This document shows positions 26,441 through 33,900 of a DNA stretch of 64,000 nucleotides, in pieces. Below the pieces are notes generated by a model that made no database searches, had not been told where the DNA came from, and saw only the letters and a program-made list of their open reading frames with translations. A program made the position numbers and the translations under genes. Where the stretch lies: NCBI GenBank assembly GCA_048213135.1, contig PS015009.1, forward strand, positions 682,001 through 746,000, in the 5' to 3' direction. Each line of letters begins with the position of its first letter. Positions within the stretch are counted from its first letter, which is position 1. This stretch comes from Reclinomonas americana ATCC 50394 (taxonomy: Eukaryota > Jakobida > Jakobea > Jakobida).

Positions 26441-27310
26441 ATGGAAAATACTGATGTAATAAAAGAGATGAGGAAAATGCTTGTTTTGAAAGGATACAGT
26501 TCAAACACCATTCAGACATACCTTAATGAAATGTCGCAGTTTCTGAAAATAATTAAGGAAGTTCCTGCCAGCAGTTTTTCTGCCGAAAGGATAAAGGATT
26601 ATCTGCAATTCTGCCTGGAGAAGCAGGGGTTAAGTGAAAATACACTTCACAGCCGGATAAATGCACTTAAGTTTTATTATGAACAGGTATTGGGCAGAGA
26701 AAGACTCTTTTGGCAGATACCGCGTCCCAAAAAACCTTTGCTTTTACCAAAATTGCTGAATGAAAAAGAGCTGGCCCGTTTATTCAATGCCCTTACAAAC
26801 AGGAAGCATAAAGCAATGCTTTTTACGGTGTATAGCGCCGGATTGCGTGTCAGTGAACTTGCAGAACTGAAGATCAGCGATATTGACAGTCAACGGATGC
26901 AGATACTGATACGAAAAGCGAAAGGGAAAAAAGACAGGTATGTTAATTTAAGTCCTGTGCTGCTGGATATACTCCGGTCGTACATAAGCGTGTATAAGCC
27001 CCGCCCCCGGTTATACCTGTTTGAATCGGATCAGACCAATACAGCTTATCCAACGAGAACTGTTCAACAAATATTTTCCAATGCCAGACAAAGAGCGGGA
27101 ATTATGAAAGATGTTGGTATCCATAGCCTGAGGCACAGTTTTGCCACCCATCTGCTGGATAAGGGTACAGATATCAGGTACATAAAAGACCTGCTGGGAC
27201 ATTTTGATATCAAGACTACTGAGCGCTATCTCCATGTTTCAAAAAGGCAACTGGTGAATATTACCAGTCCGCTGGATGATCTTATGAATAAAGAGAATCT
27301 TAAATGGTAA
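26441..27310 (+). CDS. Tyrosine recombinase (XerC/D-like) heading an attC-like cassette array
   Basis: A 289-aa site-specific recombinase. An N-terminal SAM-like core-binding domain (to about residue 90) is followed by the catalytic domain with R136 (AGLR), K161/K163 (KAKGKKDR), H228 and R231 (HSLRHSFATHLL), H254 (LGH) and nucleophile Y263 (TTERYLHV). The end ITSPLDDL resembles the SPLD end of integron integrases, but only about 60 residues separate KDR from HSLR, too few for the extra IntI segment. It is transcribed towards the cassettes. It probably recombines the palindromic sites that follow; that is inference. Confidence 0.93.
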   Translation: MENTDVIKEMRKMLVLKGYSSNTIQTYLNEMSQFLKIIKEVPASSFSAERIKDYLQFCLEKQGLSENTLHSRINALKFYYEQVLGRERLFWQIPRPKKPLLLPKLLNEKELARLFNALTNRKHKAMLFTVYSAGLRVSELAELKISDIDSQRMQILIRKAKGKKDRYVNLSPVLLDILRSYISVYKPRPRLYLFESDQTNTAYPTRTVQQIFSNARQRAGIMKDVGIHSLRHSFATHLLDKGTDIRYIKDLLGHFDIKTTERYLHVSKRQLVNITSPLDDLMNKENLKW

Positions 27311-27421
27311 TATCATTGATGCTATAAACAATGCGGTACGTATAACACTAAATCAATGATTTTTAAGATGTTAATGTTATAAAATTTAAATTGTAATATC
27401 ATATATTTATGTGTTAAATGC
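27311..27421. other. Candidate attI-like attachment region with nested repeats
   Basis: The non-coding DNA between the recombinase stop and the first cassette. TAATATCAT occurs directly repeated at 27308-27316 and 27394-27402; ATCATTGAT (27312-27320) is inverted at 27352-27360; TATAACACTAA (27341-27351) is inverted with one mismatch as TTAATGTTATA (27371-27381). GTTAAATGC at 27413-27421 fits the integron core GTTRRRY and matches the reverse complement of the left core of site 1 (GCATATAAC) in eight of nine bases, so the first junction is predicted between 27413 and 27414. Confidence 0.5.
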
Positions 27422-27983
27422 CATTGCTATCAGACGTTTCAAATAGCGACACTTGTATATCATCGTTACAGTTCAGCATTTCTATTTTAGTTTCACCCTT
27501 ATAGCCACGCTTCATATAATAGACAGCACAAGGAAACCCAAATGGGAAACCAGCTTTGCTTGCAGGGAGTGTATGTATTGAAACAAAACCGCCATAATCA
27601 AAAATCAGATTTAAAGTTCCTAAACTCTTAAACATTTTTGCCACAGGAACAAGTAAAACTATGTTATCAGCCAAAGCAAAAGAGTGTTCTAAAAATCTAT
27701 TGTAATCGCTGTATGGCGGATTTGTTACAATCCAATCTACTTTATCATTATAATCATAGTAGTTTTTACCATCAACAATTTCACACCAGTCTGTATCTTT
27801 TGGCAAATGCTTTAAAAATGCACCCTCACCTTTGCAAGGCTCTAAAACCTTACCATCAATATCAAACATCCCACAAATTTGTTTTGCCAACCAATCAGGA
27901 GTAAAAACAACATCATTTGGGTTTATGTGTGCATACTTCCCAACAATATAAGGGTTATGCTTTTGTCCGTTAATGCTTCCCAT
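27414..27983 (-). CDS. Orphan N6-adenine DNA methyltransferase-like protein (cassette 1, reversed)
   Basis: A 189-aa protein with the SAM-binding motif I EPCKGEGAFL near residue 48 and the catalytic motif IV NPPY near residue 88, typical of class I adenine-N6 DNA methyltransferases; it is short and has no separate target-recognition domain, as in phage and mobile orphan enzymes. It is the only cassette gene on the minus strand. Its TAA stop codon is formed by the predicted core site at 27413-27421. Whether it modifies chromosomal DNA or is a stand-alone methylase without nuclease is unknown; no nuclease is next to it. Confidence 0.82.
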   Translation of the reverse strand: MGSINGQKHNPYIVGKYAHINPNDVVFTPDWLAKQICGMFDIDGKVLEPCKGEGAFLKHLPKDTDWCEIVDGKNYYDYNDKVDWIVTNPPYSDYNRFLEHSFALADNIVLLVPVAKMFKSLGTLNLIFDYGGFVSIHTLPASKAGFPFGFPCAVYYMKRGYKGETKIEMLNCNDDIQVSLFETSDSNGI

Positions 27984-28013
27984 ATTTTTAATTTTGTTTA
28001 ACTAACCGCAACG

Positions 28014-28114
28014 GCATATAACAGTGGGTTTTCTGCTATACGGGCTGACGGAACATTGCCCAGCTTTCTGTTTTCCAAATTCCCGTACAGCAGAAAGCCC
28101 TGTACGTTGTAGGC
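28014..28114 (+). repeat. attC-like site 1
   Basis: Imperfect palindrome of about 101 bp. Left core GCATATAAC (28014-28022) faces right core GTTGTAGGC (28106-28114). Between them GGGTTTTCTGCTATACGGG pairs with CCCGTACAGCAGAAAGCCC. The inner box GGGCTGACGGAA follows the left arm. It is the shortest site and lies between cassette 1 (methyltransferase) and cassette 2. Confidence 0.82.
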
Positions 28115-28137
28115 AACCTTTTCGACACACTCTAATT

Positions 28138-28605
28138 ATGCAAGTTTTTAAGACAGACAAGAAACTCTTTTGGGCTAACGAACTGAAAAGTTGGTTATGG
28201 ACATTTGCCTTTGCAGCTTTGCTATATTTTGGTTTAAAGTATTATTCCTCGTTGACTAACGACAATATTATTGTTGGCGTCGTTGTTCTTTTGCTTCTTA
28301 AACTTGCAGACACATTGACCCAATACCATGTAAGAGAAATTCAAATTGACGGACAGAGGAAACAAATGACCGTGATACTAAATAGTAGAATGTCTGGTGA
28401 GAAAATAAAAAGATATGAATTAGGGGAAGTGACATCAGAATTAAAAAACAATTCGGGCCTGACAAAATATTTGTCTTCTCCATTTACCCTTAAAATATTT
28501 TTGAAACCAAAAGATGTATTTGTAATAAGCAATAGATATGGCTTTACATTAGACGCATTAACTTCGGTTGACAAAATACTAAAATCATTGAAAGCTCAAG
28601 CATGA
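28138..28605 (+). CDS. Hypothetical small membrane protein (cassette 2)
   Basis: A 155-aa protein with two membrane helices (WLWTFAFAALLYFGLKYY and IIVGVVVLLLLKLADTL) followed by a cytosolic region rich in beta strands that looks PH-like, though I cannot name a family. The frame stays open upstream to 28024, but that part is attC-like site 1; ATG 28138 lies 24 bp after the core and is the right start. The composition is AT-rich like the other cassettes. Confidence 0.75.
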   Translation: MQVFKTDKKLFWANELKSWLWTFAFAALLYFGLKYYSSLTNDNIIVGVVVLLLLKLADTLTQYHVREIQIDGQRKQMTVILNSRMSGEKIKRYELGEVTSELKNNSGLTKYLSSPFTLKIFLKPKDVFVISNRYGFTLDALTSVDKILKSLKAQA

Positions 28606-28617
28606 CACAATAAGGCT

Positions 28618-28821
28618 GCCTACAACATTGGTATTTGCAAAAGCTGGGCAGACGGAACCCGTGTTTCAACTTTTGTTTTTCAATTTCGCTTCATATCGGG
28701 CAGGACGTTAATAATTTAGCTTTGTGCAAATCATCAACATAAATTTATAAATTTAGATTCAGGTAGCCGAGCTGACGACTATCTATTCCCCAGCCTTCGC
28801 AAATACCTGCTCGTTAGGTGC
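28618..28821 (+). repeat. attC-like site 2
   Basis: About 204 bp. Left core GCCTACAAC (28618-28626), right core GTTAGGTGC (28813-28821), which is a full GTTRRRY match. Arms GGTATTTGCAAAAGCTGGG and CCCAGCCTTCGCAAATACC pair with two transitions. The central part contains GCTTCATATCGGGC, shared with site 3. The left core is the exact reverse complement of the bases that begin cassette 2. Confidence 0.87.
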
Positions 28822-28873
28822 AAGTATAGCGACCACCCCAATAGACAACGACAGCTAAACGAAAGCAAGCCCA

Positions 28874-29467
28874 ATGGAAATAGACAAATCAAAACAACTC
28901 ATTACTACATCTATAAATAAAGACACCGTTTTACTTTTCGATATGGACGGAACTTTGGTTGACACAGATTTTGCAAATTTTTTATCGTATCAAAAAGCGA
29001 TAGAATTAGTAATCGGTCTTGACAAGGAAATTCAATACAATCCTAATGAAAGGTTCAATCGTACAACTTTAAAAACAGTCCTGCCAAATTTGACAGAAAC
29101 TGAGTATGAAAAAATAATCCAGCAAAAAGACAAAAACTACAAAGAGCATTTATCACAAACAAAATTGAATAAACCTGTAGCAGATATTTTGCTACAATAT
29201 TCCAATACAAATAAAACGGTTTTAGTTACAAACTGCCGACAAGACAGAGCATTAATGACATTAAATTATTACAATCTTACAGACAAATTCAGTAACTTAA
29301 TATTCCGACAGATTTCAGACAATGAAAGCCGAATGAATAAATACAAATACGCATTATCAAGTTTGAACCTATCAGCTCAAACAGTTGTAGTTTTTGAAAA
29401 TGAAAAACAAGAAATTGAAGATGCTAAACTTGCAGGTATTTCGATTAATAACATTTTAAGCCTTTAG
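28874..29467 (+). CDS. HAD-superfamily hydrolase (cassette 3, first gene)
   Basis: A 197-aa haloacid dehalogenase-like phosphatase. Motif I DMDGTL near residue 24, motif II TNCRQ and motif III-IV region VVFENEKQEIEDAKLAGI are recognisable; motif IV shows VFENE instead of DD, so activity is a question. A helical cap lies between I and II. It is followed after three bases by the phosphoribosyltransferase gene, so the three genes of this cassette form an operon. Confidence 0.85.
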   Translation: MEIDKSKQLITTSINKDTVLLFDMDGTLVDTDFANFLSYQKAIELVIGLDKEIQYNPNERFNRTTLKTVLPNLTETEYEKIIQQKDKNYKEHLSQTKLNKPVADILLQYSNTNKTVLVTNCRQDRALMTLNYYNLTDKFSNLIFRQISDNESRMNKYKYALSSLNLSAQTVVVFENEKQEIEDAKLAGISINNILSL

Positions 29468-29470
29468 AAT

Positions 29471-30097
29471 ATGACACCTTTCACAATAGTACAAAACAAT
29501 TACTTGACACAGAACATTCAGGGGTTTTATCATACTGATTTCGGTGGCGTAGACCTGCCTAACAATCCAAATTATCTTTATAAGTTAAAAAATGACCCAC
29601 ACCATAATTGGTCAGACTTTAGAATCCAAGAAGCACAACAGCAATTATTGAGAGTACTACTTATTGACCTTCCAGAAATAGTAAGGCAAATCAATGTAAG
29701 TCCTTTAACAGTTTGTGTTGTACCAAGGGCTAAAGCTGATAATACTTATCGTCCCAATCAATTACTATTCAAAGCAACTATTAGAAATGCTGTAAATCAG
29801 TTAGGTAATAGTTTTAGAGACGGAACAAACTTTATTGTACGTCATACAAATACAAAGACTACGCATCTTAGAAAGCCGATGGAAGGCTTTGTAAATGATG
29901 GTGCCGAGCCGTATCCTGGTGTCAGTACTGCTACCTGTAATTTTTCAAGAAATATTAATGGACAAAATATTCTATTGATTGACGATATTTATACAAGAAC
30001 TGTAAACATCGATGAAGATATGATTCAATCATTATTGAATAGTGGGGCAAATTCAGTTACTTTCTATGCAATTGGAAACACTGTTTACAATCACTAA
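29471..30097 (+). CDS. Phosphoribosyltransferase-like protein (cassette 3, second gene)
   Basis: A 208-aa protein. ILLIDDIYTRTVNIDED near residue 175 is the PRPP-binding signature of type I phosphoribosyltransferases (two acidic residues, then a Thr-rich loop), with a preceding catalytic region of low similarity to known enzymes. The substrate is unknown. It lies between the HAD hydrolase and the DprA-like gene, with 3- and 12-bp gaps. Confidence 0.75.
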   Translation: MTPFTIVQNNYLTQNIQGFYHTDFGGVDLPNNPNYLYKLKNDPHHNWSDFRIQEAQQQLLRVLLIDLPEIVRQINVSPLTVCVVPRAKADNTYRPNQLLFKATIRNAVNQLGNSFRDGTNFIVRHTNTKTTHLRKPMEGFVNDGAEPYPGVSTATCNFSRNINGQNILLIDDIYTRTVNIDEDMIQSLLNSGANSVTFYAIGNTVYNH

Positions 30098-30109
30098 AAC
30101 AAAATTCAA

Positions 30110-31105
30110 ATGAAGTACACAGACAACGCCATCAATATTATTACAGCAAAAACCTACAAGGGAATTGGCAGAGCATGGATTGTAAAAAATTTAAAAGGAA
30201 ATGAAAGTGCTGATACTATTGTTTCCTTATTGAATGGGAACTCAAAGGAAGATTATCTAATCACACTTGATGATTTTGAGTATGAAAAAAATAAAATAAT
30301 CAATCAAATAGAAGCTTTTGGAGAAAGCTGCGATGGAATTGTTGCAATTGGTGACAAGAGTTTTCCAAAGTATAGAGGAAATGTTAAGGAAAGTGAGCGA
30401 CCAATTTTCCTTTTTTATAAAGGCGATATAAATCTATTGGATATTGAAAATCACAACATCACCGTTATTGGACTTCTTAACCCAGACGAAGCCATTGAAA
30501 TTAGAGAAAAAAAAATAGTCGCTGAAATTGTCAATAAAGGTGTGGCAATTGTTAGCGGCTTAGCATTTGGTTGTGATAGTATTGCACACAGACAAGCACT
30601 TATTGGAGGAAAAACAATCGCAGTTCTACCAAGTCCCTTAAACAGTATTATGCCTGCAAAAAATAAAAGTTTAGCATTTGAGATAGTTGAAGATGGCGGA
30701 CTTTTAATTACTGAATATTATGACGAACATAAATCTGCAATGGATTTAAGCAGCCGATACAAAGACCGTGATAGATTGCAAGCATTATTTTGTGATACTA
30801 TTATTTTAGCCGCTAGCTATGCACAAGATTCTGCAACTCGTTGGAAAATTACAGACCAAAAATTGGACAGTGGTGCAAGATTGGCAATGGGATTTGCAAA
30901 AGAATATAATATTCCCCGAGCAGTAATGTATGACCAAAACACTGATTCAAATAATCCAATGTTTGATTTGAATCGACAATTAATTTCAGAACAAAATGTT
31001 ACTATTTTAACTCAAAAAAACTTGCAAGAAATTATCGACAAGATTAAGACTAAAGACACAAGAAGTAACAGCAATATTGCTTATCAAAAAGATTTGTTTA
31101 GCTGA
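30110..31105 (+). CDS. DprA/Smf-like Rossmann (SLOG) protein (cassette 3, third gene)
   Basis: A 331-aa protein. The central domain is DprA/Smf-like: KGVAIVSGLAFGCDSIAHRQAL, then GGKTIAVLPSPLNSIMPAKNKSL and LLITEYY. After that the RNRIIAGLS segment of real DprA is changed to RYKDRDRLQALFCDTIILA. The N-terminal 100 residues are not the usual SAM domain. DprA loads RecA during transformation; this divergent form, with a PRTase and a HAD gene, more likely acts on a nucleotide-derived ligand, as proposed for SLOG proteins in conflict systems. That role is inference. Confidence 0.8.
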   Translation: MKYTDNAINIITAKTYKGIGRAWIVKNLKGNESADTIVSLLNGNSKEDYLITLDDFEYEKNKIINQIEAFGESCDGIVAIGDKSFPKYRGNVKESERPIFLFYKGDINLLDIENHNITVIGLLNPDEAIEIREKKIVAEIVNKGVAIVSGLAFGCDSIAHRQALIGGKTIAVLPSPLNSIMPAKNKSLAFEIVEDGGLLITEYYDEHKSAMDLSSRYKDRDRLQALFCDTIILAASYAQDSATRWKITDQKLDSGARLAMGFAKEYNIPRAVMYDQNTDSNNPMFDLNRQLISEQNVTILTQKNLQEIIDKIKTKDTRSNSNIAYQKDLFS

Positions 31106-31130
31106 CGAGAGGGCGAGACCAAACACACCT

Positions 31131-31332
31131 GCACCTAACAGGGGGTTTGCCAAAATACGGGCGGACGGAAGTTATCTTCGGCTTTTTGTAATTCTATTGT
31201 GCTTCATATCGGGCTGGACATTATCTATTTAGCTTTTGTTGTTATCTTCATCTTCAGTTTTTCAATCATCATCGGTACCGTGCGGACGGAATACTAATTC
31301 CCGTACTTCGGCAAGCCCTGTCCGTTGGCTGC
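31131..31332 (+). repeat. attC-like site 3
   Basis: About 202 bp. Left core GCACCTAAC (31131-31139), right core GTTGGCTGC (31324-31332). Arms GGGTTTGCCAAAATACGGG and CCCGTACTTCGGCAAGCCC pair. The box GGGCGGACGGAA follows the left arm, and TGCGGACGGAA precedes the right arm. The left core is the exact reverse complement of the start of cassette 3 (TTAGGTGC). Confidence 0.88.
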
Positions 31333-31349
31333 TACTCTAAAGCGACATA

Positions 31350-31901
31350 ATGAAACTTTTTCCATTTCTAAAAAAGAAGGACAACAAAATAGTTTACAAA
31401 TGTTCTTGTTGTGGACAAGAATATAACAGTGTGCCGCTTTGTTTTGGCGGAGACTTTCCAGACTATTATTTTTCTGTCCCACCTGAAGAAAGAAATGAGA
31501 GAATCGAATTACAACCAAGCCTTTGTGTCGTTGACAAAACACATTTTTTTCATCGTGGCAGGTTGACAATTCCTATCATCGACCACACAGAAAATTTAAT
31601 TTTCAACGTTTGGACTTCTATAAGTGAAGACAATTTTGGAATTAGAATGGATTTTTGGGAAGACCCGAAACGAGTTGACCAAGAGCCGTATTTTGGTTGG
31701 TTGCAGACAATTGTACCAACTTATGGCGACACATTAAATATTAAGACAATCGCAATCGAGCAAGAAGTTGGACTAATTCCAAATATTCATGTCATAGAAG
31801 AAAATCATCCGCTAAAGGTTGACCAAGACAATGGAATCACTTATAAAGAAGCATTAAAAAAAGTTGACGAAATATTACGAATGCATCATCAGAAAAATTG
31901 A
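31350..31901 (+). CDS. DUF2199-family protein (cassette 4)
   Basis: A 183-aa cytosolic protein that begins with two CxxC-like pairs (YKCSCCGQEYNSVPLCFGGD) and contains the Asp/Glu/Pro-rich middle characteristic of DUF2199. The function is unknown. The ATG lies 18 bp after the core of site 3; a GCGACA word is directly upstream. It is the only gene of the cassette. Confidence 0.82.
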   Translation: MKLFPFLKKKDNKIVYKCSCCGQEYNSVPLCFGGDFPDYYFSVPPEERNERIELQPSLCVVDKTHFFHRGRLTIPIIDHTENLIFNVWTSISEDNFGIRMDFWEDPKRVDQEPYFGWLQTIVPTYGDTLNIKTIAIEQEVGLIPNIHVIEENHPLKVDQDNGITYKEALKKVDEILRMHHQKN

Positions 31902-31921
31902 CCTCATTATTTGACCGAGCA

Positions 31922-32119
31922 GCAGCCAACATGCGGTTTGCCGCAATGCTGGCAGGCTCAAGAACAATCGGCGGCAAATCATTAATGGACTTCGGTCCCG
32001 GCGTACATTATTCTATTGAGCATTTGTATTAACTTCAGCATAAAATCAATGACCGGGCTTTTGTTTCAGCGGACGGATATAGAATCCTAGCACTGCGGCA
32101 AGCCCTGCCCGTTGGCTGC
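31922..32119 (+). repeat. attC-like site 4
   Basis: About 198 bp. Left core GCAGCCAAC (31922-31930), right core GTTGGCTGC (32111-32119); these two are perfect reverse complements. Arms GGTTTGCCGCAATGC and GCACTGCGGCAAGCC pair. The left core also pairs exactly with the first bases of cassette 4. Confidence 0.88.
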
Positions 32120-32154
32120 AAGGCGAAACAGTCCATTCAAAATTGAAATCTTAA

Positions 32155-32679
32155 ATGAAAAAGGTAATTCTTAATACGCTTATTTTACTTTCTACTTCAA
32201 CCGCATTTTCTCAGACGGAGAAATTGGAATTAAAGGTTATTGATAGCCTCAATTTCTCGAAGCAGGAACTATATGTTAGAGCGAGGGCATTTATTGCTTA
32301 TAGTTTTAAGAATTCCAAAAATGTTATTCAAATGGACGATAAAGACGCTGGGAAGATAATTTGCAAAGGAAGCATGACACCTGCCAGTAAGGGAACTTTT
32401 GGAATGACGTATCAAAACAATGTGGATTTCACCTTAACAATAGACGTGAGGGACGGTAAGTATAGAGCTCTAATTTCAGAAATATATCATTCAGGCCTTG
32501 GACCTAAGAAAGAATATGCAGGTGGGGCTATTGAAAACGAAAAGCCTGCCTGCGGTACGTTTTTTATTCCCAAAAAGGATTGGGATAAAATGAAAGAGGC
32601 AATAAAGGCAGAAGCATCCGCCTATTTAGACAGTTTAAAGACAGCGATGAATAAAGAAGTGAAAAAAGATGATTTCTAA
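32155..32679 (+). CDS. DUF4468-like secreted protein (cassette 5)
   Basis: A 174-aa protein with a signal peptide (ILNTLILLSTSTAFSQ). The mature part follows the DUF4468 pattern (ELYVRARAFIAYSFKNS, IICKGS, FTLTIDVRDGKYRALISEIYH). DUF4468 proteins are exported proteins of Bacteroidota without known function. It is the single gene between sites 4 and 5. Confidence 0.75.
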   Translation: MKKVILNTLILLSTSTAFSQTEKLELKVIDSLNFSKQELYVRARAFIAYSFKNSKNVIQMDDKDAGKIICKGSMTPASKGTFGMTYQNNVDFTLTIDVRDGKYRALISEIYHSGLGPKKEYAGGAIENEKPACGTFFIPKKDWDKMKEAIKAEASAYLDSLKTAMNKEVKKDDF

Positions 32680-32693
32680 CTCCTAACTGCCCT

Positions 32694-32893
32694 GCTGCTA
32701 ACATGGGCTTGGCGTAATTGGGGCTTGACGGAAAAACTTTCAGCTTCTGTACACATCCAGGCATTAGCTATGGGCCTGACCGTTTACTTAAAGTCATACG
32801 TTCTATTTAAATATTTCGTTTCTTTATAGCATCAAAGGCCGGGCGGACATAGGGTTAATTCCCCAACTACGCCAAGCCCTCGACGTTAGCTGT
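32694..32893 (+). repeat. attC-like site 5
   Basis: About 200 bp. Left core GCTGCTAAC (32694-32702), right core GTTAGCTGT (32885-32893). Arms GGGCTTGGCGTAATTGGGG and CCCCAACTACGCCAAGCCC pair with one transition, the closest pairing of the set. The stem sequence is unlike those of the other sites. Confidence 0.87.
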
Positions 32894-32933
32894 AACCTTG
32901 GAGCGACACTACAAAAAATCAACAACAGACAAA

Positions 32934-33626
32934 ATGAGTATGAAGAAAATAGGATTAATAGGTGGAATTAGTTGGGTTTCGACAATAGATTATTACAAGT
33001 TCATCAACGAAGGAGTAAATACAAAATTGGGTGGACTAAATTTTGCTGAATGTATTATTTACTCTTTAAATTTTGGAGACATACAAGCAAAAAGTTGGGA
33101 CAATTCATTTGAACTACTATTGACCGCATGTGAGAGTTTGAAAAAAAGTGGTGTGGACAGTATAGTTTTGTGTGCTAATACTGCACATCTTTTTGCAGAC
33201 AAGCTTCAAGAAACAATCAATTTGCCAATTATTCATATTGGAGTAGAAACTGCAAAAGCTGTTAATAAACAAGGATATAAAAAAGTAGGACTGCTAGGAA
33301 CAAAATTCACAATGGAAATGGACTTCTACAGAAATAAACTTGAAGAGTATGGGCTTGAGGTTTTGATACCACAAAAACAAGAGACAAGAGATTACATTCA
33401 ACACACTATAAAAGAAGAATTAGGTATAGGATTTACTAATCCAGAGACAAAGAAAAACTACATTTCAATTGTAAAAGAATTGGTTGAGAATGGAGCTGAG
33501 TGTATTATTTTAGGTTGTACAGAAATACCAATGTTAATAAGTCAAGACGATTTTTCAACACCAATTTTTGACACGACAAAAATTCATTCACAAGCCATCA
33601 TTGAATATATTGTCTCAGAGAATTGA
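32934..33626 (+). CDS. Aspartate/glutamate racemase family protein (cassette 6)
   Basis: A 230-aa cofactor-independent racemase. The two catalytic Cys are in LCANTAH near residue 78 and GCTEIPML near residue 192, and the N-terminal IGLIGGISWVSTIDYY is typical of the YgeA-like aspartate racemase group. D-aspartate or D-glutamate could feed peptidoglycan or act as a signal. The frame is open to 32898, but ATG 32934 (or the third codon) begins the conserved strand. It is single in its cassette. Confidence 0.9.
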   Translation: MSMKKIGLIGGISWVSTIDYYKFINEGVNTKLGGLNFAECIIYSLNFGDIQAKSWDNSFELLLTACESLKKSGVDSIVLCANTAHLFADKLQETINLPIIHIGVETAKAVNKQGYKKVGLLGTKFTMEMDFYRNKLEEYGLEVLIPQKQETRDYIQHTIKEELGIGFTNPETKKNYISIVKELVENGAECIILGCTEIPMLISQDDFSTPIFDTTKIHSQAIIEYIVSEN

Positions 33627-33653
33627 GACAATATTAGACAGAAAAGAAAGGTA

Positions 33654-33854
33654 GCAGCCAACATGGGGTTTTCTGCTATGCTGGCTGAAGAATATATACT
33701 GATCATCCCATTCGCTTATCAGCTGTAGTTCGGGCTGAACGGAGAAACCCCAGCAACAGAATATAACATCAACTGCATTAAATTTACTCAGCAACAGTTC
33801 GGGCTGACGAATAACGGAATATCAGCACAGCAGAAAGCCCTGGCCGTTCGCGGC
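33654..33854 (+). repeat. attC-like site 6
   Basis: About 201 bp. Left core GCAGCCAAC (33654-33662), right core GTTCGCGGC (33846-33854). Arms GGGTTTTCTGCTATGCTG and CAGCACAGCAGAAAGCCC pair. CGGGCTGA boxes occur twice in the centre. Its stem resembles that of site 1, suggesting a common origin. Confidence 0.85.
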
Positions 33855-33900
33855 AAGCCGCCAAAGCTAAACTGTAATAACTTTTAAAGTGTCAGGTACA

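Noticed and set aside
28024-28137. N-terminal extension of the small membrane protein in cassette 2
   Set aside because: The extra codons are the attC-like site; the downstream ATG starts a normal N-terminus. The same holds for the extensions at 32898, 34413 and 51635.
28014-33854. CRISPR array
   Set aside because: The repeats are 100-205 bp, palindromic, different in sequence and enclose genes rather than short spacers; no cas genes are present.
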